Shown one piece after another: positions 1 to 6,151 of a DNA stretch of 6,365 nt. The translations under genes were made by a program, and so were the position numbers. This stretch comes from Rhodothermaceae bacterium (GTDB lineage Bacteria; Bacteroidota; Rhodothermia; Rhodothermales; JAHEMB01), in contig JAHEMB010000232.1 of assembly GCA_024643915.1 (NCBI GenBank), positions 1-6,365 of the forward strand. The letters are read 5' to 3'. The notes under the pieces were generated by a model. That model had not been told where the DNA came from. It saw nothing but the letters and a program-made list of their open reading frames with translations, and did not search any database. Position 1 is the stretch's first letter; each line of letters begins with the position of its first letter.

Positions 1-2422
1 AACTGCGGGGCGTGACGCCGTAGTAGCGCGAAACGACGCGGCTGCCGACGAACAGGTCCACGTCGCCGTCGCCGTCGAAGTCGGCGGGCTTTACGCAGCA
101 GCCGTTCTCGAAGAAATCGGGCAGGGCGCTGTCGGCTTTAGTGAAGCCGCCCGCGCCGTCATTCAGGTAGAGCCGGTCTTTGAGCGCCTCGGCCTCCGCC
201 CAAAACTCATTGCCGCCACTGACCACGTAGAGATCTAGGTCGCCGTCCCCGTCGGCGTCGAAGAAGGCGGCATCTACATCCTCGGTTGGGCCATCGGCCT
301 GCCACGGCACGGCATCGGTGGGCGCGAAACGGCCATCGCGCTGCTGCAGGAAGAGACGGGCCGGTTGCCACTTCGCCTCGCCTGCGAAGAGGTCGTCGAG
401 GCCGTCGCCGTTCACGTCACCCACGGCCAGAGCCGGCCCCTCCGTCGAGAGGCGGTGGGGCATGAGGGGCTCGCGGACGAAATCGTCGAACGACAGGTTT
501 TCCTCGTGCCGGTAGTCCGGCGCAAGGGCGTCGGTCACGTCCTCGAAGAGCGGATCGGCGGGGCGCTCCGGGGCGAACTCGTAGCTGCCCCCGGCCTCGT
601 CCTGCTGGAGGGTGAGATGTTGATCGGCAGGCACATCGGTGAGTATCTGAAAGTGCCCGTCCGGCCAGATCACCGTGAGCGAGTCCACGGTCGCCACCGT
701 GCCCAGCCCGAAGTGGAGGCGCGGATCGACGGACGACTGGAAGCCGCGCGTGGGGAACGCCTCGCGCATTTGCAGGACGCCCCCCTGCCACAGCAGCACC
801 TTCGCCCCGAGCCCCGCCGTGTTGGCGCCGCTGCCTGCGAGTGCGACCGTCAGAAAATGATGCCCGAGCAGCCTGTCGGCCCGGTTCTCGTAGACCGAGG
901 CCGGCGCATTGATGTTGTTGACGACGAGGTCGAGGTCACCGTCGTTGTCGAGGTCGGCGTAGGCGGCGCCGTTGGAAAAGCCCGGTTGATCCAGCCCCCA
1001 CCCGGCGACCTCGTTCACGAAGTGGAGATCGCCCTCGTTGCGGAAGGCGTAATTGGCAATCGGCACCTGGGGCATCAGGTCGAGGAGGGCCATGTCCTCC
1101 TGCGTCACGCCGAGGGTGAGGGAGACCTGCACCTGGTCCTGCGAGGCCACGCCGATGTAGTCGAGGTCGTTGGGGCGGCGGTAGATGCCATTGGTGATGA
1201 AGAGGTCCGTCAGGCCGTCGTTGTCGAAGTCGGCCAGGAGAGGCGCCCAGCTCCAGTCGGTGGCTTCCACACCGGCCAGGTAGCCGACCTCGCTGAAGCG
1301 GCGTCGGCCCTGGTTGCGCTGGAGGGTGTTGCGCGGGTACTGATAGTAATAGCCGTGCGCCAGCTTCTCTTCGGCCACGAGTCGGCTATCGGCGCTGGCG
1401 GAGGTCTGGCGGATCCTTTCGTCCGCAGGCATCATATCGAGAACCACCACGTCGGGCCGCCCGTCATTGTCGAGGTCGGCGGCGTCGGTCCCCATGGCGG
1501 CCTGGCTGGTGTGCCCCATCGCGGCGCGCAGCCCCTCGGTGAAGGTGCCATCACAGTTGTTCCAGTAGAGGTAGTCGTCCTCGTGGAAATCGTTGGCCAC
1601 GTAGAGGTCGGGGCAGCCGTCGCCGTCGAGGTCGCTGACGGCGACGCTGAGGCCGTAGCCGGTGCGCCCGCCGAAGATGCCCGCCGCCTCACTCACGTCG
1701 ACGAAGCGGCGGCCCTGCCCCAGCGAATCGGCGTCGTTGCGGTAGAGGCGGTCGCCGGCGCGGGGGTGCCGGTCGGCACGGACCGAGACGCGCTCGTAGG
1801 TGTCCTCCCAGTGGGTCGAGTGGTTGAGCAGATACACGTCTAGGTCGCCGTCGCTATCGTAATCGAAGAAAGCGGCATGGGTGCCGTAACCGGAGAACGC
1901 GAGGCCATAGGCGGCGGCCTGCTCGGTGAAATGCCCCGTCCCGTCGTTGATGAACAACTCGTTCCGCCCGGTGCGCCCGAGGTAGCCACCCACGGCAGCG
2001 ACAAAAAGATCGAGGTGGCCGTCGCCGTTAACATCGGCCATCGTGGCGCCCGTCGTCCAGTTGCTGCTGCCGGCCACGCCCGCCGCCTCCGTCACGTCCT
2101 CGAACCGGAAACTGCCCCGGTTCAGGTACAGCCGGTTCGGTAGCTCGTTGGCCGTAAAGTAGAGGTCCACCAGGCCGTCGCCATTCACATCGCCCACCGC
2201 TACGCCGCCGCCGTTGTAGTAGTAGAGGTAGTTGAGGATGCTGAAGGTGGTATCCTCGGCGAGGGTGTTTTCGAACGTGAGGCCCGTTTCGCTCGCCCGG
2301 CGCTGCTCAAAAAGGGTCGACGCCCGCTCCTCACCGCAGCCGACGAGCAGCAGAACGACAAGTAGCGTACATCGCGTGATGGAGCGAAGAACCGTAACAG
2401 GAAAGAAAGAGGAGGGCATCAT
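1..2422 (-). CDS. FG-GAP/VCBS repeat lipoprotein with ASPIC/UnbV domain (CRTAC1-like), C-terminus beyond window
   Basis: Reading the minus strand from the ATG at 2422 gives 807 uninterrupted codons that run off the left edge, so the C-terminus is missing; relatives are commonly near 1100 residues. Residues 1-29 form a lipoprotein signal: Arg at 13 and 17, a hydrophobic stretch (LLVVLLLVG) and a lipobox LVGC with Cys29 as the lipidation site. At least ten FG-GAP/VCBS-type repeats follow, each with an Asp-rich calcium-binding loop such as DVNGDGLVDLY (78-88), DVNGDGHLDLF (130-140), DLDGDGCPDLY (264-274), DLDNDGDLDLV (490-500) and DFDGDGDVDLF (781-791). An ASPIC/UnbV domain sits near residues 521-606 (GLGAKV, HFGLG, VIWPDG). 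These features predict an outer-membrane or surface-anchored beta-propeller protein; the ligand is unknown. Two Met codons are adjacent (2422 and 2419); neither has a clear Shine-Dalgarno, so the exact start is uncertain. The family call is strong, but the role is not deducible from sequence. Confidence 0.93.
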   Translation of the reverse strand, partial: MMPSSFFPVTVLRSITRCTLLVVLLLVGCGEERASTLFEQRRASETGLTFENTLAEDTTFSILNYLYYYNGGGVAVGDVNGDGLVDLYFTANELPNRLYLNRGSFRFEDVTEAAGVAGSSNWTTGATMADVNGDGHLDLFVAAVGGYLGRTGRNELFINDGTGHFTEQAAAYGLAFSGYGTHAAFFDYDSDGDLDVYLLNHSTHWEDTYERVSVRADRHPRAGDRLYRNDADSLGQGRRFVDVSEAAGIFGGRTGYGLSVAVSDLDGDGCPDLYVANDFHEDDYLYWNNCDGTFTEGLRAAMGHTSQAAMGTDAADLDNDGRPDVVVLDMMPADERIRQTSASADSRLVAEEKLAHGYYYQYPRNTLQRNQGRRRFSEVGYLAGVEATDWSWAPLLADFDNDGLTDLFITNGIYRRPNDLDYIGVASQDQVQVSLTLGVTQEDMALLDLMPQVPIANYAFRNEGDLHFVNEVAGWGLDQPGFSNGAAYADLDNDGDLDLVVNNINAPASVYENRADRLLGHHFLTVALAGSGANTAGLGAKVLLWQGGVLQMREAFPTRGFQSSVDPRLHFGLGTVATVDSLTVIWPDGHFQILTDVPADQHLTLQQDEAGGSYEFAPERPADPLFEDVTDALAPDYRHEENLSFDDFVREPLMPHRLSTEGPALAVGDVNGDGLDDLFAGEAKWQPARLFLQQRDGRFAPTDAVPWQADGPTEDVDAAFFDADGDGDLDLYVVSGGNEFWAEAEALKDRLYLNDGAGGFTKADSALPDFFENGCCVKPADFDGDGDVDLFVGSRVVSRYYGVTPRS
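41..2212 (-). repeat. Array of about ten degenerate FG-GAP/VCBS coding repeats
   Basis: Within the lipoprotein gene the segment encoding D-x-[ND]-x-D-G-x-x-D-[LV] recurs about ten times, at residues near 71-90, 125-142, 182-199, 258-276, 308-329, 392-410, 484-502, 662-681, 717-736 and 776-794. In the plus-strand DNA it appears as repeated variants of the motif gccgtcgccgtcgaggtc. Spacing is irregular, about 50-75 residues in the first block. The array is interrupted by the ASPIC/UnbV domain between the seventh and eighth copies. The repeats are protein-level blades of a predicted beta-propeller, not an independent DNA element. Confidence 0.85.
605..862 (-). other. ASPIC/UnbV domain coding segment
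   Basis: Residues about 521-606 of the repeat lipoprotein match the ASPIC/UnbV pattern. A hydrophobic strand (FLTVALAG) comes first, then GLGAKV, a strand carrying QMRE, a Gly-Phe-Gln-Ser-Ser turn, HFGLG and finally VIWPDGH. The domain typically follows FG-GAP repeats in bacterial and eukaryotic CRTAC1-type proteins. Its biochemical role is not established. Here more FG-GAP repeats follow it, as in the long Bacteroidota-type versions. Confidence 0.85.
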
Positions 2423-2790
2423 GCTTAATCAAATACCATCTACCACATCGATCCAGCGGAGGCTATCGACCAAGCCCGCGGCGTAAAGTTCGTACCGGCG
2501 GTGGGTTGAAGAAAGGGCGAAGGGCCTTCCTTGATGCGCACGTCAATATAACCGATGGGCCAGCTTCGGTCTACGCCCTGTTTGATGCCTTGACGGCGGT
2601 AAGGAGACGCGCTTTCATCAAAGAACCAGCGCTGCGATGGCCTGGGCCCTGTTGCGAATGTGCTTCTGTTCACCTATGTTGCTAAGTAGCGGAGGCTGTC
2701 GAGGCTATGGTGTCAGAAGTCGTTGTTTTTTTTATGACGCCGCCGTGCCCGATCCACAGATCTAAACGCATCATAAGCTTTACGGGCACC

Positions 2791-2800
2791 CCGGTACCGG
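2791..2800. repeat. Perfect 10-base palindrome ccggtaccgg
   Basis: The sequence reads identically on both strands. It lies about 260 bases upstream of the cysteine-rich gene. It could be an operator half or simply a chance GC-rich palindrome; nothing links it to a known regulator. Confidence 0.3.
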
Positions 2801-2901
2801 CTACCGACTACATTCCTTGACCCGGCGGCTTTCCAGGCTCACTCAGTTGCTCTCGCACGCTGGGGCCGGGACAATGATCAGCAAAAGTAGAAATAATATT
2901 T

Positions 2902-2925
2902 CGCCGGGGCCCGCGCCCGGTGGCG
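2902..2925. repeat. Imperfect GC-rich inverted repeat
   Basis: CGCC-GGG at the left pairs with CCCGG-TGGCG at the right, with a two-base bulge and a short GC-rich loop. It lies directly before the perfect hairpin at 2927-2941, so the two could form a tandem stem-loop pair. No T-run follows on either strand, so it is not a standard intrinsic terminator. Confidence 0.3.
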
Positions 2926-2926
2926 T

Positions 2927-2941
2927 CGTTGCACGGCAACG
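2927..2941. repeat. Perfect hairpin CGTTGC-ACG-GCAACG
   Basis: A 6-base perfect stem with a 3-base loop lies about 118 bases before the ATG of the cysteine-rich gene and upstream of the candidate promoter. It has no T-tract. It may be a protein-binding site or a structural element. A chance occurrence cannot be excluded. Confidence 0.4.
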
Positions 2942-2996
2942 TGCTCCCCCTCCCGCTCGGATGATCTATGCCCGAGCCCTACGTATGCCGGCGCGG

Positions 2997-3005
2997 TGCA
3001 ATAAT
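2997..3005 (+). promoter_or_regulatory. Candidate extended -10 promoter box TGC-AATAAT
   Basis: TGn followed by AATAAT matches an extended -10 element with five of six bases of TATAAT. It lies in an AT-rich island just before the cysteine-rich gene and would give a leader of roughly 45-50 bases. I find no good -35 box at the expected distance. The housekeeping sigma factor of this organism may prefer a different consensus, so this is only a candidate. Confidence 0.3.
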
Positions 3006-3047
3006 TAAGGGCGCGCCGCGACGGTTTATTTCGTACCCGATTCTTAT

Positions 3048-3054
3048 GAGGTGA
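3048..3054 (+). promoter_or_regulatory. Ribosome binding site GAGGTGA of the cysteine-rich gene
   Basis: GAGGTGA ends four bases before the ATG at 3059 and is a good anti-16S match. It supports this ATG as the start and the plus strand as the coding strand, against the long open frame on the opposite strand. Confidence 0.75.
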
Positions 3055-3058
3055 CCCC

Positions 3059-5491
3059 ATGGCTACTGGAAAATCAGGGAAGAAGGATCCGAAAAATCCT
3101 CGTGACGAAGACAACGGCCCAGACGAAGCTTCCCATCTGGACGATCAACACGAGATCCACGACGAGGATTTTCAATTTGCCCTCAAGGCTTTGCTGGAAG
3201 CCTACCAGCCTGTTCTGGAGAAAGAAGTGGCGCGCGCCAAGAACCCGGGAAAGCTCACAGGGGAGGCGCTGAAGGACCCACCCGACTGCGACGATGAGTT
3301 CGCGCTCGCCACACAGATTGCCAAGACGTTCTTTACGGAAAAGGTGGCATTGCGGCTCTTGCCCGCCGAGGGACGCGAACATATGGGGCCCATCGACCGA
3401 TGGCGGTGGTGCTTCCTGCACCTGCGGTGTTGCATCATCTTCGGCTGGCTCCTTTGCCGCCGCCCCCAGACCTTTCGCTCCACCATTTATTACCTGTACC
3501 GGTACTGGCTGTGTGTTCGCCGCGTGCTGGGCATCGCCCCGGACGACCGCGCGCTGAACGAGGAGGAGCGCGAGGACCTCAACACCTTGGTGCGCGAGTT
3601 TGCCGCTGCCTATAAACCGTACCTGTCCGATCAGCTCGCCACCGTCGAGTTTTCGGAAGGGCTGTCGGCCGAGGTGCTGACGGGCGAGATCGACTGCGAG
3701 GAGGGTGAAGACGAAGCAGGAGCCTTCGTCGAGCGCGCGCTGACGATGAAGTCCGTCGAGGCGTTGCTGGGTAAGGAGGCGTTCGAGCAGCATCGCAAGG
3801 AGCCGTTCTTCTGGTTCTGCCGGTGCTGGTGCCTCTGCGCCATCCGTTTCGGCTGCTGCCTGGCGCGCGCCTCCAACCTGGTCGACGTGCTGCGCTGCCT
3901 GCTCTACTTCTGGCGCTGCATCCGCGACTGCTTTCGCCCCCTCATCTGCGACCTCACCGGGCCCGAAGGCTGCACGGATGAGGAGTTGAACCCGAAGGTC
4001 GGCGGCCTCACCATCCCGGTCGAGGGCACGGCCACCGGCGCTTTCTTCGACCATTACGAGATCGAATGGCGCAAGGTCGAAAGCGATGCAGGGTGCGACG
4101 ACGACGCAGGCTGGTCGAGCGACGACGTGGTCTATCCGGGCGGCGGCGGCGCGGGCACCGCGCCGGTCAACAGCGGCGTGCTGGGCTGGCTCAACACGAC
4201 CACCTGGAGCGCCGGTGCCTACGAGGTCCGCGTCTGTGTGTACCAGACCAACGGGGCGCGGCGCTGCTGCTGCACCACCTTCAGCCTCTTCAAACGCCTC
4301 GTCTGGATCGACCACGTGGGCGGGGCGTCGGTGGAAACGCCGCCCGGGCCCTTCGCTCCCAAGGCGCCCATCGTGACGGGCAACCCCGGCGGCGTGGTGG
4401 TGCCGGTGGGCTGCTGCGTGACGGTGCGCGGAAGTGCCTTCGTGGGCGACTGCAACGACCGCAAGATCAAGTGCTTCGACCTGCGCTACGGCATCGGCTT
4501 CCTCCCGGGTCCTAACCAGGTCGGCTTCAACCCTGCCGCCTACAGCGGCTCCCTCCTCGATCCCTTCGGGCCGGTCTGCTACACCCCGCCGGACGAGAGC
4601 GGCAAGCGCGCGCAGTGGAATCAGGTCATCGCGGGGGCCCTCACCACCCGCCTCGTGCAGACGGAGATCGAGATCCTGGGCACGACCATCAAGGTGTGGA
4701 AGCTGAAGGATTTCTGCTTCAACAGCGCGAATGGGCTGCCGCCCTGCCCGGATCCCCAGCATGCCTGCCGGAGTGGGAAGTACACCCTCCTGCTCGACGT
4801 CGAGGACACGCTCGGCAATCATTACTATGACACCCAGCACGTCTGGTTCGACAACAAGCCGATCCACGTCGAGTTCAACGGGCTGGAAGGGGTCAAGAGT
4901 TGCGAGGACGTGAACCTGGGCGCGTTCGTGCCCGGAGGGGCGCCATGCGCGGCCCAGTGGCCGATGAACCTGCTCGGCATCGTCTACGACGAGTACATCG
5001 ACCCGGCCGACCTGAGCTACCCGAGCGACAACCTCGACTACTACTCGCTCACCATCACGCGCCAGGGCGGTCCGTCGTACAGCGTGCCGATCACCCCGGA
5101 CCTCGTGAACTTCCACCCGGACCCGTTGACGGGCGTCGTCGATGTGCACAAAGGCCGGAAGCGCGTCGGCGATCCGGGCACGCGGTGTGAGGAAGCCGTG
5201 CCTGGCTGCCCCGCCCCCCCGCACCCGGCGAAGTTCGCCGACATGCTGACGAAGATCGACCTGCGCATCTTCGACGACGGCTGTGTGGGAAGCCTGGGCG
5301 CGCCGTTCAAGCCGCCCGCCGGCTTCGCCCTGAAACGCGGCACGTGCTGTGGCTATACGTTTCAGCTTTACGCGCAGGACCGCACGCGCAGCGACGGCGG
5401 CACGGGGCTGTGCCACCGCAAGTGGTCACTCCCCTGGGCCGTCTGCATTTGCAACGACCTGCCGCACGAGGACGAAGACCAACCGGGTTGA
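3059..5491 (+). CDS. Cysteine-rich 810-residue protein with duplicated Trp/Cys module and Ig-like C-terminal region, function unknown
   Basis: I do not recognise a named family. The ATG has a strong ribosome site. Residues 1-37 are hydrophilic (KKDPK, then Asp/Glu/His-rich) with no signal peptide. Two homologous modules follow, about 38-156 and 174-292, offset by 136 residues: AY-x-P at 48 and 184, Cys77/213, aromatic-Cys at 118/254, Cys124/260 and Phe-Gly at 128/264. Each module starts with a charged helical part and ends in a Trp/Cys-rich hydrophobic segment, WRWCFLHLRCC and FWFCRCWCLC, which might be membrane-associated or metal-binding. From about 312 the protein is Gly/Thr/Val-rich and beta-like; the pattern FDHYEIEW ... 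GVLGWLNTTTWSAGAYEVRVCVY resembles Ig-type sandwich domains. The C-terminus carries CCGYTFQLYAQDRT and VCICNDL, then an acidic tail. There are 41 cysteines (5%). It heads a tight three-gene run. Real coding is near certain; surface, structural or metal-binding roles are guesses. Confidence 0.9.
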   Translation: MATGKSGKKDPKNPRDEDNGPDEASHLDDQHEIHDEDFQFALKALLEAYQPVLEKEVARAKNPGKLTGEALKDPPDCDDEFALATQIAKTFFTEKVALRLLPAEGREHMGPIDRWRWCFLHLRCCIIFGWLLCRRPQTFRSTIYYLYRYWLCVRRVLGIAPDDRALNEEEREDLNTLVREFAAAYKPYLSDQLATVEFSEGLSAEVLTGEIDCEEGEDEAGAFVERALTMKSVEALLGKEAFEQHRKEPFFWFCRCWCLCAIRFGCCLARASNLVDVLRCLLYFWRCIRDCFRPLICDLTGPEGCTDEELNPKVGGLTIPVEGTATGAFFDHYEIEWRKVESDAGCDDDAGWSSDDVVYPGGGGAGTAPVNSGVLGWLNTTTWSAGAYEVRVCVYQTNGARRCCCTTFSLFKRLVWIDHVGGASVETPPGPFAPKAPIVTGNPGGVVVPVGCCVTVRGSAFVGDCNDRKIKCFDLRYGIGFLPGPNQVGFNPAAYSGSLLDPFGPVCYTPPDESGKRAQWNQVIAGALTTRLVQTEIEILGTTIKVWKLKDFCFNSANGLPPCPDPQHACRSGKYTLLLDVEDTLGNHYYDTQHVWFDNKPIHVEFNGLEGVKSCEDVNLGAFVPGGAPCAAQWPMNLLGIVYDEYIDPADLSYPSDNLDYYSLTITRQGGPSYSVPITPDLVNFHPDPLTGVVDVHKGRKRVGDPGTRCEEAVPGCPAPPHPAKFADMLTKIDLRIFDDGCVGSLGAPFKPPAGFALKRGTCCGYTFQLYAQDRTRSDGGTGLCHRKWSLPWAVCICNDLPHEDEDQPG
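3170..3526 (+). repeat. N-terminal module, copy 1 (residues about 38-156)
   Basis: This is the first copy of the internal protein duplication. It begins with a helical charged stretch (FALKALLEAYQP), has Cys77, and then a hydrophobic segment 115-133 with cysteines at 118, 124, 125 and 133, followed by a Tyr-rich stretch (YYLYRYWLC). It has six cysteines against ten in copy 2, and diverges from copy 2 mainly in the Cys-rich helix. Confidence 0.75.
3578..3934 (+). repeat. N-terminal module, copy 2 (residues about 174-292)
   Basis: This is the second copy, aligned with the first at a constant offset of 136 residues until a one-residue shift near the end, where WLC (150-152) matches WRC (285-287). 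It contains EIDCEEGEDEA around Cys213 and the dense segment with cysteines at 254, 256, 258, 260, 266 and 267, then 280, 287 and 291. Copy 2 looks like the more specialised, cysteine-loaded version. Confidence 0.75.
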
Positions 5492-5913
5492 TGCCCGTCG
5501 TGATGGAACTCCCCCTCTGGCTACGGTTCGTGCTGGCCGTCCTCGCAACCTGGCGGGTGACCCACCTGCTGGCCCGCGAGGACGGCCCGGCCGACCTCAT
5601 CGCGCGCCTCCGCGCACGGCTAGGCGACGGCTTCTGGGGCCGGCTCATGGACTGTTTTTACTGTCTGAGTCTGTGGGTGGCCGCCCCAGCAGCGTTCGCC
5701 CTCAGCCGGGAGCCGCTGGGCCTGGTGCTGGCCTGGCTGGGACTCTCCGGCGCGGCGTGCCTGCTTAACCGGCTAGGCCAGGAGCCCGTCGTCTTTCACC
5801 CACTCCAACAACCGGAAGAGGCCCTCGACACCCATGGGATGCTGCGGACAGAAACGCTCGACCCTTCGCACCCAGGTCACAACGAAACAATCCCCGAAAA
5901 CCCCCGCGCCTAG
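5491..5913 (+). CDS. DUF1360-type small membrane protein
   Basis: The protein has 140 residues from the ATG at 5491, whose A is the last base of the previous stop codon (TGATG), a typical arrangement for stop-start translational coupling. There is no strong ribosome site of its own. An in-frame ATG at 5503 is an alternative start. Residues 8-22 form a first hydrophobic segment; the stretch WRVTHLLAREDGPADLI, then GRLMDCFYCLSLWVAAP with a CxxC at 55-58, matches the conserved core of DUF1360 proteins. Two further hydrophobic segments cover about 58-72 and 76-92. The tail, residues 93-140, is polar and Pro/Glu-rich; its last 26 codons overlap the next gene. DUF1360 has no established biochemical function; an integral membrane location is inferred. 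The two cysteines could bind metal or be redox-active. Confidence 0.85.
   Translation: MPVVMELPLWLRFVLAVLATWRVTHLLAREDGPADLIARLRARLGDGFWGRLMDCFYCLSLWVAAPAAFALSREPLGLVLAWLGLSGAACLLNRLGQEPVVFHPLQQPEEALDTHGMLRTETLDPSHPGHNETIPENPRA
5814..5821 (+). promoter_or_regulatory. Candidate ribosome binding site GGAAGAGG for the MGCC protein
   Basis: A purine-rich GGAAGAGG lies inside the DUF1360 gene, ending 12 bases before the ATG at 5834. The spacing is longer than optimal, but it is the only such site near this start and supports initiation inside the upstream gene. Confidence 0.4.
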
Positions 5914-6151
5914 CCCGGCGCCGGCTGCCCGCCCGGCGGCGCGGCCCATCCAGCCGGCGCGGTCCGTCCCTGCCCCTACGGCGCCGGGGGCGAGCGTGCA
6001 GCTGCGCTATTTGCAGCGCTCGGCCATCCTTGTGCCGGGTCCTGCCACGGGCCGGCGCTACACGTTTTCCGCTGCCGAGCCAGTGCAAGCCGTCGATGCG
6101 CGGGATGTGGAGGCGCTGCTGCGCACAGGCTTCTTCCGCCAGGCCTTTTGA
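5834..6151 (+). CDS. Small MGCC-start protein with Pro/Ala linker, function unknown
   Basis: The protein has 105 residues in three parts. A short basic N-terminus begins MGCCGQKR with adjacent cysteines at 3 and 4. A low-complexity Pro/Ala/Arg linker covers about 21-52. A compact C-terminal part, about 54-105, reads as strands and a final helix (VQLRYLQRSAILV, GRRYTFS, VDARDVEALLRTGFF). The pattern of a short beta-rich segment followed by DA-x-x-LL-x-x-G-x-F is loosely like small phage head-tail proteins ending in a residue-counting LL-x-x-G-x-F helix, but I would not assign it. The ATG is the only Met in the frame; a GTG at residue 55 would remove the MGCC head and linker. The gene starts 80 bases before the DUF1360 stop in a different frame, so expression is probably coupled. 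It ends 13 bases from the stop of the converging gene. Confidence 0.75.
   Translation: MGCCGQKRSTLRTQVTTKQSPKTPAPSPAPAARPAARPIQPARSVPAPTAPGASVQLRYLQRSAILVPGPATGRRYTFSAAEPVQAVDARDVEALLRTGFFRQAF

Larger units (their letters stand above)
2423..3058. other. Divergent intergenic region (636 bases), no convincing gene
   Basis: This stretch separates the leftward lipoprotein gene from the rightward cysteine-rich gene, so it should carry both promoters. Short open frames occur on both strands, but none combines a start, a ribosome site and protein-like composition. It contains an eight-T run (2726-2733), a 10-base palindrome ccggtaccgg (2791-2800), an imperfect inverted repeat (2902-2925), a perfect 6-base-stem hairpin (2927-2941) and a TGCAATAAT box (2997-3005). 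Its AT-rich patches stand out against the flanking genes. I see no tRNA, transposase or CRISPR repeat. A 37-codon stop-free minus-strand stretch ending six bases before the lipoprotein ATG could be the decayed tail of an older gene. Confidence 0.7.

Noticed and set aside
365..1843. 492-codon open frame on the plus strand, antisense to the FG-GAP lipoprotein
   Set aside because: It is a Val/Gly/Glu/His-rich mirror of the Asp-Gly repeat codons. The minus-strand frame clearly encodes FG-GAP and ASPIC/UnbV motifs.
2726..2733. Eight-T run as an intrinsic terminator
   Set aside because: No stable GC-rich hairpin directly precedes it on the plus strand, and no plus-strand gene ends nearby to need it.
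2817..3008. 63-codon plus-strand open frame in the intergenic region
   Set aside because: No ribosome site and no protein-like pattern, and it overlaps the inverted repeats and candidate promoter.
2878..3114. 78-codon minus-strand open frame overlapping the start of the cysteine-rich gene
   Set aside because: It crosses the ribosome site and N-terminus of a well-supported gene and has basic, low-complexity composition with no recognisable motif.
3074..5416. 780-codon open frame on the minus strand, fully antisense to the cysteine-rich gene
   Set aside because: It has low-complexity Val/Ala/Arg/His/Asp composition typical of the complement of GC-rich coding DNA and no ribosome site. The plus-strand reading has a good ribosome site, an internal duplication and operon-like neighbours. 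The length comes from codon bias removing stops.
5344..5490. Upstream extension of the DUF1360 protein (49 extra residues from an ATG at 5344)
   Set aside because: The extension is Arg/Pro-rich, lies wholly inside the C-terminal coding part of the Cys-rich gene in another frame and is unlike DUF1360 N-termini. The TGATG start at 5491 is far more plausible.
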